Shown piece after piece: positions 33,254 to 41,283 of a DNA stretch of 64,000 nt; positions within the stretch are counted from its first letter, which is position 1, and each line of letters starts with the position of its first letter. A program made the translations under genes and the position numbers. The notes below the pieces were generated by a model that saw only the letters and a program-made list of their open reading frames with translations, was not told where the DNA came from and made no database searches. This DNA is from DAIMFL01 sp964372215 (lineage in GTDB: Bacteria > Pseudomonadota > Alphaproteobacteria > Dongiales > Dongiaceae): positions 62,001 to 126,000 of the forward strand of contig CAYJQC010000001.1 in the NCBI GenBank assembly GCA_964372215.1, read 5' to 3'.

Positions 33254-35719
33254 ATGGCCCGCAAGCAGAAGACTCCTCGCGCCCGCAAAGCCGCCGGTGG
33301 TGCCGGCGGCGTCGCCAAGCTGCGGGTGATCGCAGCCGAGCACCTGGCGGCCCGGCGCTATGCCGAGGCCGAGGCGGCGCTCGTCAGGCTGCTGCGCCAG
33401 TACCCGGCGGACGTCGAGGGCCGGATCGCCCGGGCGGCGGCGCTGCGCGGACAGGGCAAGCGCCTGGAGGCGCTGGCGCTGCTGCGCGAGGTGACCGCGT
33501 CCGATCCCGCCTGTGCCAAGGCGCATTACCGGGCGGGCCTGATCCTGCGCGACCTGGGGCGGCGCGCCGAGGCGGAGTTCGCCTTGCGCGACGCGGTGGC
33601 GGCGCAGCCCGGATTCGCGCCGGCGCTGATCGATCTCGGCAACGTCCTGCTGGCAGATGGCCGGAAGGAGGAGGCGATGAACTGCCTGCACGAGGCGATC
33701 GCCGCCGCGCCGGACCTGCCCGTGCCGCACTACAACCTCGGCAACGTGCTTCGCGAAAGCGGCCGGCTGGCGGAGGCGGTCGCCGCCTACGCCGACGCGA
33801 TCGCCTGCAGCCCCGGCTATGCCGACGCGCATTTCAACCTGGCGCTCTCGCTGCGCATGCTCGGTCGCAACGAAGCGGCGGCGGAGTCCTACCGGCACGC
33901 CGCCAGTCTGTACAAGGCGCCCGCCCGGGCGCTCAACAATCTCGGCACCACGCTGCGGGTGCTGCGTCGGCAGGACGAAGCCGCGGCGGCGTTCCGCGCG
34001 GCGATCGCGGCCGATCCGGCCTACGCCGATCCCTACTACAACCTCGGCAATTCGCTGCGCGCCTCCGGGGAGACGAGCCAGGCCCTGGAGCTGTTCGAGC
34101 GCTGCATCGTCCTGCAGCCAGACCATGGCCTGGCCCATGTCGAGCTGTCCCGGATCGACTCCCGGGCCGGTCGTCTCGCCGAAGCTGAACAGACGCTGCG
34201 CGCGGCGCGCGGCACCGCGCCGCGCGATGTATCTATCCTGACCGAACTGGCCCATCTGGTGCGCCGCCAGGGCCGGGTCGGCGAGGCGATGACGCTCTAC
34301 GAAGACGTGCTGCGCATCGCGCCGTCCGCGACCGAGGCGCTGGTCTATCTGGTAACGATGCGTCAACAGCTCTGCGACTGGCGCACCCGCGACCAGGATT
34401 TCGCCCGGCTGACCGCGATCACCCGGGACCAACTCGACCGTGGCGAGCGCACGTCGCTGCCGGCGTTCCGGGCTCTGGCGTGGCCCTATGACGAGGCAAC
34501 CCAGCTCGCGATCGCCCGGAGCTGGACCGAGGAAATCGATCGCGACGCGCTCCCGCAGCGTGCCGCGATGGGGTTCGGTTTCGCGCGGGGGCCCCGTCCG
34601 CGCCTGCGTGTCGGCTACATCTCCCAGGACTTCCGCAACCACGCGCTCGGCCATCTGGTCTGCAGCATGTTCGCCGAGCACGACCGCACCGCCTTCGAAA
34701 TCGTCGGCTATTCCATGCGCCGATCCGACGACTGGTATCGGAACGTGATTGCCGAAGGCTGCGACCGGTTCGTCGAGCTGCATGACCTGACCGATCAGGA
34801 CGCGGCGCGCCGGATCCACGCCGACGGGGTCGACATTCTGGTCGACATGATGGGTCTCACCGACATGCACCGGCTGGGGGTGCTGGCGCTGCGCCCGGCG
34901 CCGCTCAACGTGACCTACCTGCAATATCCCGGATCGAGCGGCGCCGGCTTCCTCGACTACGCCATCACCGACTGCGTCGTGACCCCCGACAGTTCGATCC
35001 CGTTCTACAGCGAGAAGCTGATCCGCATGCCGCAGTGCTATCAGGTCAACAACCATCTGGAAGCGATCCGGCAGGTTCCGACGGCGCGGGCCGAACACGG
35101 CCTGCCCGAAACCGGCTTCGTGTTCTGCTGCCTGAACAACAACTACAAGATCGATCCGACCATCTTCGATGTCTGGATGCGCCTGTTGTCGCAGGTCGCC
35201 GGCAGCGTCCTGTGGTTGATGCGGATCGACGACGAGGTCGAGCCGAACCTGCGACGCGAAGCCGCGGCGCGCGGCGTCGACCCGACGCGCCTGGTGTTCG
35301 CCCCAAAGATGCCGAAGGACGAGCATCTGGCCCGCCAGCGCCTGGCCGACCTGTTCATCGATACCCGCTACTACACGGCGCATACCACCGCCAGCGACGC
35401 GCTCAAGGCGGGGTTGCCGGTGCTGACCTGTTCCGGCCAGACCTTCGCCTCGCGGGTGACGGCGAGCATCCTGTCGGCGGTCGGGCTGCCGGAACTGGCG
35501 CTGCCGGACCTCGCTGGCTACGAGGCGATGGCGCTGCGTCTCGCCGGGGACCCCGGCGAACTCAGGGCTCTCAGGGACAAGCTGGCGGCGAACCTGAAGT
35601 CCGCGCCCTTGTTCGATACGCCGCGCTGGGTCCGCAATGTCGAGCGCGCGTACCGGCAGATCTGGGACGACTACGCCGCCGGCAATGCGCCGCGCCAGGT
35701 CGACATCGCCGACGGCTGA
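33254..35719 (+). CDS. TPR-containing O-GlcNAc transferase-like (GT41) glycosyltransferase, copy 2
   Basis: 821 aa and collinear with the gene at 30606: same MARKQ start, same TPR number and order, same catalytic motifs (RLRVGYISQDFRNHALGHL, VDILVDMMGLTDMHRL, HTTASDALKAGLPVL). Conservation is high in the TPR half at DNA level too, so this is a tandem duplication. Differences concentrate in the acceptor/donor-side loops (DMMGHTEGN versus DMMGLTDMH; ITHPGDTF versus LTCSGQTF), consistent with divergence of specificity. It is the last of the TPR enzymes, 0.27 kb upstream of a small ORF and 1.4 kb upstream of the fibre locus. Confidence 0.9.
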   Translation: MARKQKTPRARKAAGGAGGVAKLRVIAAEHLAARRYAEAEAALVRLLRQYPADVEGRIARAAALRGQGKRLEALALLREVTASDPACAKAHYRAGLILRDLGRRAEAEFALRDAVAAQPGFAPALIDLGNVLLADGRKEEAMNCLHEAIAAAPDLPVPHYNLGNVLRESGRLAEAVAAYADAIACSPGYADAHFNLALSLRMLGRNEAAAESYRHAASLYKAPARALNNLGTTLRVLRRQDEAAAAFRAAIAADPAYADPYYNLGNSLRASGETSQALELFERCIVLQPDHGLAHVELSRIDSRAGRLAEAEQTLRAARGTAPRDVSILTELAHLVRRQGRVGEAMTLYEDVLRIAPSATEALVYLVTMRQQLCDWRTRDQDFARLTAITRDQLDRGERTSLPAFRALAWPYDEATQLAIARSWTEEIDRDALPQRAAMGFGFARGPRPRLRVGYISQDFRNHALGHLVCSMFAEHDRTAFEIVGYSMRRSDDWYRNVIAEGCDRFVELHDLTDQDAARRIHADGVDILVDMMGLTDMHRLGVLALRPAPLNVTYLQYPGSSGAGFLDYAITDCVVTPDSSIPFYSEKLIRMPQCYQVNNHLEAIRQVPTARAEHGLPETGFVFCCLNNNYKIDPTIFDVWMRLLSQVAGSVLWLMRIDDEVEPNLRREAAARGVDPTRLVFAPKMPKDEHLARQRLADLFIDTRYYTAHTTASDALKAGLPVLTCSGQTFASRVTASILSAVGLPELALPDLAGYEAMALRLAGDPGELRALRDKLAANLKSAPLFDTPRWVRNVERAYRQIWDDYAAGNAPRQVDIADG

Positions 35720-35984
35720 GCCGTCGCCCGATTGGCGCGGGCGCCATACCTCCGGGACCCTGTCTCGAGCGACCGTCACGGTCGTGGCGCCGCCTTCGCA
35801 CCCGGCCGGCAGCCTCATGGCATGCAAATTGAATGGTTCGCCGTGCCGGCCGAAACCTGCGGACGACCGGAGCGTCCGGCCGGCAAGGGGGGAACCGGGC
35901 CCGTGAGTAACGGGTTCAATCTCGCTGGGCGTTTCACTGTCGGGTGGACAATGCTCGTCGAGAAAATTGAGAGAAGAAAGTAAT

Positions 35985-36200
35985 ATGAAAGTGATCTTCT
36001 CGAAGGGGAGTGCCGCGACCGGCGAGGCCCGTGACGCCGCCGGGCTCGTCGTCATCAGCGCACGCCGCGCCGAACTGCTGCGCAAGGCGGCGAGCAACAG
36101 CAGCCTGCCTGCGATGCTCGACTGCATCGGGGCGCAATGCGCGGTCATTCTGTGGGATGAGGTCGACGTCGGCCTCGACTTCATCGAGGCCGCGACCTAA
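35985..36200 (+). CDS. Small hypothetical protein
   Basis: 71 aa, ATG behind GAGAGAAGAAAG. No signal peptide; a short basic start (MKVIFSKGSAATGEARDAAG) leads to LVVISARRAELLRKAASN and an acidic end (WDEVDVGLDFIEAAT). Not recognised. The surrounding bases are AT-richer than the OGT genes, and the ribosome site is good, so translation is plausible. Confidence 0.55.
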   Translation: MKVIFSKGSAATGEARDAAGLVVISARRAELLRKAASNSSLPAMLDCIGAQCAVILWDEVDVGLDFIEAAT

Positions 36201-36911
36201 AGGGGAATCGTCTCCGGTCGAGCCGATCGATGGCCCGACTCCGTGACGGGCGCTGGTGAGCCGGGTCCGGAGCGCGAACCAGGCCGACGAACCGCGCCCA
36301 TTCAGGACTTCCCATGGAGCGTCGGGAAGCGACGCGCCGGCGATCCGCCGGCGGCGCGGCGCGACGGCCGCTCGAAATTGTAGTGGCAAGATCCGCACTT
36401 CATGGTTTGGCACGCGCGTCGTCTTGCGACGCCCGGCTCGGCTGCCTCCATTACTTTACGAATCCACGAATTCCCAACGCGACGCGCGAAACACGCGAAG
36501 ATATCGGCGCGGCAGCGTCTGGCCGGGTCGACTGGGTTTCCGGGCCCCGAAAAAGGGCCGAGTCTCAGTCCTGATACACCTCGGGCGAAGCGCCTGTAAC
36601 TTATTGAGATTCATTGTAGATCGAAGGAATCCGCGGCACTGCGCCGGGTCCGAGTGTAACGAGTCTGAACAATCGGTAACCTAAACGAAATCTAGCCGAA
36701 CCGGTCCGTCCGCCGGGTTCGAGAATAATAATATGTTATAGATCAATGCACTAACTAGGCGTGCCGACATCCGGCAAGGATCTGCCGCCGGGTCTGCATC
36801 GGCCGGCTTCTCAGCCCTGAGACACCTTGCGATGAACGGTAACCTTACCGGTGCGCTCCTCAGCCCGGCTGACTTTCCGGTCTCGCAACCTTTCCAGTTG
36901 GATAACAGGGA
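36201..36911. other. Gene-free leader region of the fibre locus
   Basis: Nearly 0.9 kb separates the small ORF from the low-complexity gene at 37099. Composition is AT-richer, with an AATAATAATATG patch near 36726, and no convincing gene. The distal 190 bases hold an inverted repeat and the sigma-54 promoter listed separately, so most of the stretch may be an upstream activating region. Confidence 0.5.
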
Positions 36912-36928
36912 GTTAATGAACGGTTAAC
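36912..36928. promoter_or_regulatory. GTTAA inverted repeat upstream of the sigma-54 promoter
   Basis: GTTAATGAACGGTTAAC: GTTAA and TTAAC arms, 17 bases before the -24 element. GGTTAAC/CTTAACC-type words recur upstream of the FapF-like gene (41203-41228), so a common regulator is possible. Confidence 0.4.
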
Positions 36929-36944
36929 GGAAGCGGCCCGGTTC

Positions 36945-36960
36945 TGGCACGGATCTTGCC
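36945..36960 (+). promoter_or_regulatory. Sigma-54 (RpoN) promoter of the low-complexity protein gene
   Basis: TGGCACGGATCTTGCC matches the -24/-12 consensus TGGCACG-N4-TTGC at every position. Transcription would begin near 36972, leaving a leader of about 125 bases containing the palindrome ACCAAATTTGGT (37057-37068) before the start codon. The window also encodes a sigma-54 activator at 49732. Confidence 0.8.
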
Positions 36961-37098
36961 GTGGAGAGGGTGGATCGACGTGTCGCAAGCCACGAGGCAC
37001 GGGCGCGTCGACCTGCGGAGCGGATCTCCAGGTAGGGGTTACCACCGCACTTCCGGACCAAATTTGGTTCAAACCGATATTGCTTGGAGGCAATCGGC

Positions 37099-38610
37099 AT
37101 GTACAAGTCCACTCTTCTGGCCGCAGCGTCGGCCATCGCCCTGGGTCTGGCCGGCTCGGCCGCCTGGGCCGATACGAACAACAACGACAGCAACGACGGT
37201 TCGGTCATCGGCAACAACAACAGCGGCAATGTCGCTGTTGACGCGTTGAACTCGAACTTCCTGAACGACAACACCAACAATTCCAACCAGAACAACGACA
37301 ACCAGAGCCCGGACGGCAACAACAACTACAACCAGGCCAACAACAACACCGACAACAGCAACCAGAACAACGGCGGCAACAACAACGACACCGCCAGCCC
37401 CGACGGCAACAACAACTACAACCAGGACAACGACGGCACCGACGTCGATATCGGCGATATCACCGTCGACTTCCTGAGCGACAACGTGCTCGGCGGCGTC
37501 GGGCATGTTTCCGTCTCCGGCGGCAACCACGCCCTGGTTTCTTCGTCGATCCTGTCGGCCAACGTTGCCGGCAACCCGGTCACCCTGACCGGCTCGGCGG
37601 CGGCTTCGGCCTCGGCCTCGGCGGCGGCCAGCGCTTCGGCGGCGGCTTCGGCCGATGCCGACGCGAAGGCCGACGCGGCGGCGGCGGCGGATGCGGATGC
37701 GAAGGCCGATGCCGACGCTTCCAGCTCCTCGTCGGCGGCGGCGTCGCATGACGACACCCCGAGCGGCATCACCATCTCCACGGGCAGCGACGCCTCCAAC
37801 GACGGCTCTGCCAATGGCAGCGGCGGCGGTGAAGGCGGCGGCTCTGGCGGCGGTTCCGGCGGCGGCGGCGGCGGCGGCCTCGGCGGCGGTGTTGCCGGCG
37901 GTGCTGGCGGCGGCCTCGGCGGCGGCGGCGGCGGCGGCTCGGCCGACACCACCTCGACCGACAACGACACCGACAACGACAACGACAACGACAACGACGC
38001 TGACAGCGACTTCAATGTCGGCTCCTCGTTCGACACCGACACCGACACCGACACCGCCACCGACACCGACACCGACAGCAGCGCTGAGTCGGCTGACGGT
38101 TCCGGCGGCGGCCTCGGCGGCGGTGCTGGTGCTGGCGGCGGCGTAGCCCTCGGCGGCGGCGCCGGCGGCGGCGGCGGCAACGGCGACGGCAACGGCTCCG
38201 GCGACGGCGACGGCGACGGCTCGGGCAGCAACAACGGCTCGGCCTCTGGCTCGTCGTCGGTTGACGTAGCCGGCACCGAAGGCGCGGCGGCGGCTTCCGC
38301 CTCCTCGTCCTCGAGCTCGGCGGCCGACGCTTCGGCGGCGGCGGCGGCTTCGGCTGCTGCTGACGCTTCGGCGGCGGCGGCGGCTTCGGCGGCGGCTGAT
38401 GCCGATGCCGACGCGGCGGCCGATGCGGCTGCGGCTGCGGCCGGTTCGACCAACACGATCTCCACCGGCAACTTCGGCGGTGGCGTGACGATGTCGAACA
38501 GCGGTGGCATCAGCAGCCTGCAGATGACCACTGGCTTCAACAACGTGCAGCAGAACTCGGTGTCGATCGCGGCACAGGCGTTCTTCGCTCCGGTCGATCA
38601 GCAAGAATAG
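37099..38610 (+). CDS. Exported low-complexity fibre-like protein (Asn/Asp/Ala/Gly-rich)
   Basis: 503 aa, ATG with GGAGG 8 bases upstream. Signal peptide MYKSTLLAAASAIALGLAGS..AWA ends near 25. The mature chain is built of blocks: an Asn-rich part with two SPDGNNNYNQ units spaced exactly 30 residues (70 and 100); a folded-looking patch (DFLSDNVLGGVGHVSVSGGN, 124-143); Ala/Ser/Asp heptads (SAAASASASAAAS, ADADAKADA); Gly-rich runs; Asp-Thr and Asp-Asn dipeptide runs; and a C-terminal motif NSGGISSLQMTTGFNNVQQN (467-486). There is no cysteine. The C-terminal motif recurs in two neighbours. I propose a secreted fibre or matrix subunit of the Fap-like system; composition alone cannot show amyloid formation. 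It stands alone between a sigma-54 promoter and a strong terminator. Confidence 0.85.
   Translation: MYKSTLLAAASAIALGLAGSAAWADTNNNDSNDGSVIGNNNSGNVAVDALNSNFLNDNTNNSNQNNDNQSPDGNNNYNQANNNTDNSNQNNGGNNNDTASPDGNNNYNQDNDGTDVDIGDITVDFLSDNVLGGVGHVSVSGGNHALVSSSILSANVAGNPVTLTGSAAASASASAAASASAAASADADAKADAAAAADADAKADADASSSSSAAASHDDTPSGITISTGSDASNDGSANGSGGGEGGGSGGGSGGGGGGGLGGGVAGGAGGGLGGGGGGGSADTTSTDNDTDNDNDNDNDADSDFNVGSSFDTDTDTDTATDTDTDSSAESADGSGGGLGGGAGAGGGVALGGGAGGGGGNGDGNGSGDGDGDGSGSNNGSASGSSSVDVAGTEGAAAASASSSSSSAADASAAAAASAAADASAAAAASAAADADADAAADAAAAAAGSTNTISTGNFGGGVTMSNSGGISSLQMTTGFNNVQQNSVSIAAQAFFAPVDQQE
37312..37426 (+). repeat. Two 25-bp direct repeats, 90 bp apart, in the low-complexity gene
   Basis: Identical 25-bp words start at 37312 and 37402, encoding DGNNNYNQ. 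The 90-bp period keeps frame, so recombination would add or remove 30-residue units. Confidence 0.75.
37960..38075 (+). repeat. Hexanucleotide microsatellites (GACAAC/GACACC) in the low-complexity gene
   Basis: GACAAC/GACACC units run from 37960 to 37998 and GACACC/GCCACC units from 38032 to 38075, coding Asp-Asn and Asp-Thr dipeptides. Six-base units change protein length without shifting frame. Confidence 0.75.
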
Positions 38611-38626
38611 CAATCGACTCTCTTGC

Positions 38627-38662
38627 GCCGGCGGGCTTCGGCCCGCCGGCCTCTTTTTTCTT
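38627..38662 (+). terminator. Strong intrinsic terminator after the low-complexity gene
   Basis: GCCGGCGGGC-TTCG-GCCCGCCGGC, a perfect 10-bp stem with a stable TTCG tetraloop, followed by CTCTTTTTTCTT. It ends the sigma-54 transcript and separates it from the genes starting at 38886. Confidence 0.93.
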
Positions 38663-38885
38663 AGAGATTACTGCAGCGATATTTGAATCCGTGACCGACA
38701 AGTCATGGAGATGCTTTCTTGCCGCGATGCAACATTACGCCGAATGAACAAGATTTAATGCAAATCGGCCCGACTTAATTTGAGTCTCTAGGTTGGCTGC
38801 GACATTCTCTCCGGAGCGACCAGGGTGCGCGGTGCCACAGGCAGGGACGCCGGACGCCAAACCAAGCGATCGAGGGACGCACGTC

Positions 38886-39269
38886 ATGAAGACCGGGATG
38901 CTCGCAAGGACTGCACTGGCGCCGCTGTTCGCGGTGATGCTGCTCGGCGGCACCGCCTGGGCCGAGGAGCGCCAGGACGAGGACGCGCTGGTCGGCGCGG
39001 CCGACGAGGTCGGGCTCGAGGCGCTGGACAGCGACGCGCTGTCGGACGCCAGCGGCGGATTCGCGGTCCAGCTCACCAACGTCGACCAGGACACGACCTT
39101 CACCGACAACCCGGTGACCGTGGACAACGGCGGGCAGATCAACACCGGCTATGCCAGCGCCTCCAACGCCAATTCCGGCGGCATCACCACGACGATGCTG
39201 AACACCGGCAACAACGTCAGCTTCCAGAACAGCACGACGTTGAACATCTACCTGGACGCGGCGCAGTAG
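38886..39269 (+). CDS. Small exported protein with double-glycine motif and NSGGI motif
   Basis: 127 aa, ATG behind GAGGGACG. Signal peptide ends near AWA (25-26). The mature start is acidic and reaches ALDSDALSDASGG at 46-58, resembling the double-glycine leader of C39-processed peptides, followed by FAVQLTN. The C-terminal part has NSGGITTTMLNTGNNVSFQN (96-115), the same motif found in the proteins at 37099 and 42716. It is followed by the C39 peptidase gene 66 bases on. I infer a fibre-associated subunit whose leader is cut in the periplasm by that peptidase. Confidence 0.8.
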   Translation: MKTGMLARTALAPLFAVMLLGGTAWAEERQDEDALVGAADEVGLEALDSDALSDASGGFAVQLTNVDQDTTFTDNPVTVDNGGQINTGYASASNANSGGITTTMLNTGNNVSFQNSTTLNIYLDAAQ

Positions 39270-39335
39270 GGCGGCGAGGCCGCCGGAGCCGAACGGCTCC
39301 GGGGAACGCGATCCGGGTTGGGCGGGGATCAGTCG

Positions 39336-40037
39336 ATGCGGCTCGAGACAATCCTGGCGGCTTTCTTGCTGGCACTGGCGGCGGGATCGTACGCCCCCAC
39401 GGCGCCGGCCGCCGAGTTGTCGGTCGTCGGCTTCGGCGGCAATTTCAACGTGCCGGTGACCAGCATCCGCGAGGGCCGGTTCCAGACCATCATTCGCCAG
39501 CAGTTCGACTTTTCCTGCGGCTCGGCCGCGCTGGCCAGCCTGTTGACCTTCCACTACGACCGGCCGACCACCGAGCACGAGGTCTTCGTCTCGATGTACG
39601 AGGCCGGCGACCAGGAGAAGATCCAGCAGCAGGGCTTCTCGCTGCTCGACATGAAGAGCTACCTGGCGCGCCAGTCGCTGACCGGCGACGGCTTCCAGAT
39701 GACCCTGGAAAAGCTCGCCGAGGTCGGCGTGCCCGTGATCACCCTGATCAATCTCGGCGGCTATCGCCACTTCGTGATCGTCAAGGGCGTGCGCGACGGC
39801 GAAGTCCTGGTCGGCGACCCCGCGCTCGGCCTGCGCATCTACAAGGCCGAGGTCTTCACGGCGATCTGGAGCGGCGTGATCTTTCTGATCCGCAACGACG
39901 CCAAGCTGGCGCGCACCAACTTCAACAACCAGCGCGACTGGCGGGTCCGGCAGAAGGCGCCTTTCGGCAACGCCCTGACCCGGGATTCGCTGGCCAACTT
40001 CACGCTCTTCAGCACCTTCATGCCGAATGAGTTCTAG
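39336..40037 (+). CDS. Periplasmic C39 peptidase, FapD-like
   Basis: 233 aa, ATG with GGGGATCAG upstream. Sec signal (RLETILAAFLLALAAGSYA) ends near 26, so the enzyme is periplasmic and not part of an ABC exporter. C39 residues are complete: Gln55/56 oxyanion, nucleophile Cys61 in QQFDFSCGSAAL, His145 in GGYRHFVIVKG and Asp161 in VGDPALG. Free-standing exported C39 proteases are the hallmark of FapD in pseudomonad functional-amyloid operons. The C-terminal 60 residues (NQRDWRVRQKAPFGNAL) are an extension. It sits between two exported proteins bearing double-glycine sequences, its likely substrates, and shares the operon with the FapF-like porin. Confidence 0.88.
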   Translation: MRLETILAAFLLALAAGSYAPTAPAAELSVVGFGGNFNVPVTSIREGRFQTIIRQQFDFSCGSAALASLLTFHYDRPTTEHEVFVSMYEAGDQEKIQQQGFSLLDMKSYLARQSLTGDGFQMTLEKLAEVGVPVITLINLGGYRHFVIVKGVRDGEVLVGDPALGLRIYKAEVFTAIWSGVIFLIRNDAKLARTNFNNQRDWRVRQKAPFGNALTRDSLANFTLFSTFMPNEF

Positions 40038-40048
40038 GGGCGGTTTCG

Positions 40049-41092
40049 ATGGGATATGAACTGACAGGCAAGATGATCGCGCGCGATTTCCGGAATCCCC
40101 GGCGCGGCGGCCGGCTGGTCGTGGCGGCGCTGCTCGGCACCACTTTCCTGGCCGGGCTGGCGGTCGCGGTGGGGGAGTCGCCGGCGCTGGCGGCGGCGGC
40201 CGAGGACGACATGGTCGACATCACCGGGCTGACCGCGGTCGGCGACCGCTCGCTCGACGACCTGCGCGGCGGCTTCAGCATCGGCCCGTTCAACGTCAAT
40301 TTCGGCGTCGTGATCAAGACCGCGATCAACCAGATGCAGGTGCTGCAGACCTCGTTCGTCGTCACCAAGCTCGGGCAGATCAGCGACTTCAAGCAGAACT
40401 TCCTGCACGACAACAACCCGGCCGCCAACGCCGCGCAGAACGCTGCCAGCGCCGCCCAAAACGCTGCCAGCGCCGCGCAGAGCGCCGCACAAGAAGCGGC
40501 CAATGCGGCGCAGGACGCTGCGCAGGATGCCATCGCCGCCGCGCAGGGCGCCGCCAGCAGCACCGCTCAGACTCAAGCGGTATCGTCGGCGGCCGAGGAG
40601 CAGGCCACCCAGGTCTCGCCGCCACTGCCGACCGGCGAACTGCCGGCGGAAGTCCAGAATCTGGTCCAGACGGTGCTGCCGGAAGTGCCGGCGGTCGGCG
40701 ACCCCAATGCCGGGTCCGGCGGCGTGCAGGAGGTGCTGCAGCAGGTGGCCGACGTGATCATCCCCGCGCCGCAGCAGGATCCCGCGGCGGAACAAGCGGG
40801 CGCCGCGGCTGCCGCCGTCCAGCAGGCGGTACAAGGGAACTTCTCGCTCACCAGCCTCGAAAATGGCGTGCACATCTCGAACAACGCCGGCACCGAGATC
40901 CTGCAGCAGATCCAGGGCGGGGTGATGACCCAAATCATCAATGAAGCCAATGGCATGGACATCAGCCACGCCACCGAGCTCAACATGTTCATCACCAACT
41001 TCACCCAGGTCGTCGCCCAGGGCGCGCTGTCGCAGGCGACCAACGGCCTGGCGCTCCAGTCGGTCGTCAACAACCCGCTGCTCGGTCAGTAG
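40049..41092 (+). CDS. Exported Ala/Gln-rich protein with double-glycine leader motif
   Basis: 347 aa; 11 bases after the C39 gene. A long basic-then-hydrophobic signal (RRGGRLVVAALLGTTFLAGLAV) ends near 50. Residues 62-75 (TAVGDRSLDDLRGG) look like a bacteriocin-type double-glycine leader, followed by FSIGPFNVNFGV. The middle is a run of AANAAQNAASAAQ-type repeats (helical, heptad-like), a Pro-rich linker, then a C-terminal hydrophobic-alternating part (GVHISNNAGTEILQQIQGGV) with a weaker version of the shared motif. No homologue recognised; position suggests FapE/FapC-like structural or chaperone role. Sec plus a possible C39 cut would release the mature chain at Phe76. Confidence 0.78.
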   Translation: MGYELTGKMIARDFRNPRRGGRLVVAALLGTTFLAGLAVAVGESPALAAAAEDDMVDITGLTAVGDRSLDDLRGGFSIGPFNVNFGVVIKTAINQMQVLQTSFVVTKLGQISDFKQNFLHDNNPAANAAQNAASAAQNAASAAQSAAQEAANAAQDAAQDAIAAAQGAASSTAQTQAVSSAAEEQATQVSPPLPTGELPAEVQNLVQTVLPEVPAVGDPNAGSGGVQEVLQQVADVIIPAPQQDPAAEQAGAAAAAVQQAVQGNFSLTSLENGVHISNNAGTEILQQIQGGVMTQIINEANGMDISHATELNMFITNFTQVVAQGALSQATNGLALQSVVNNPLLGQ

Positions 41093-41202
41093 GGCACGAG
41101 GAAGACGGTCGGGGGGCCGGCGAGGCGGGGGGCGACGTTGGCGGGCCATCGCCGGCCGGGGGCCGGGGACGGTTTCAGCGTGAGCGATTCCGGCAACACA
41201 TC

Positions 41203-41228
41203 CTTAACCAAGCGCTGGCACGGTTAAG
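41203..41228. promoter_or_regulatory. CTTAACC/GGTTAAG inverted repeat upstream of the FapF-like gene
   Basis: CTTAACC (41203-41209) and GGTTAAG (41222-41228) flank 12 bases including GCTGGCAC. A TGGCAC box without a -12 partner lies inside. Words resemble those before the 36945 promoter, so this may be a regulator site. Confidence 0.4.
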
Positions 41229-41283
41229 AAACCGTTTGGCCCGATTCCGGCCGCAGTGTTAAGTTGCCGCTTCCAGGGGGAGC

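Noticed and set aside
37312..38075. Repeats as a CRISPR or satellite array
   Set aside because: Repeats are in frame within a coding sequence with signal peptide and terminator, units are short, and there are no unique spacers.
38713..38735. TGGAGATGCTTTCTTGC before the small exported gene as an RpoN promoter
   Set aside because: GG-to-GC spacing is 12 bases, incompatible with sigma-54.
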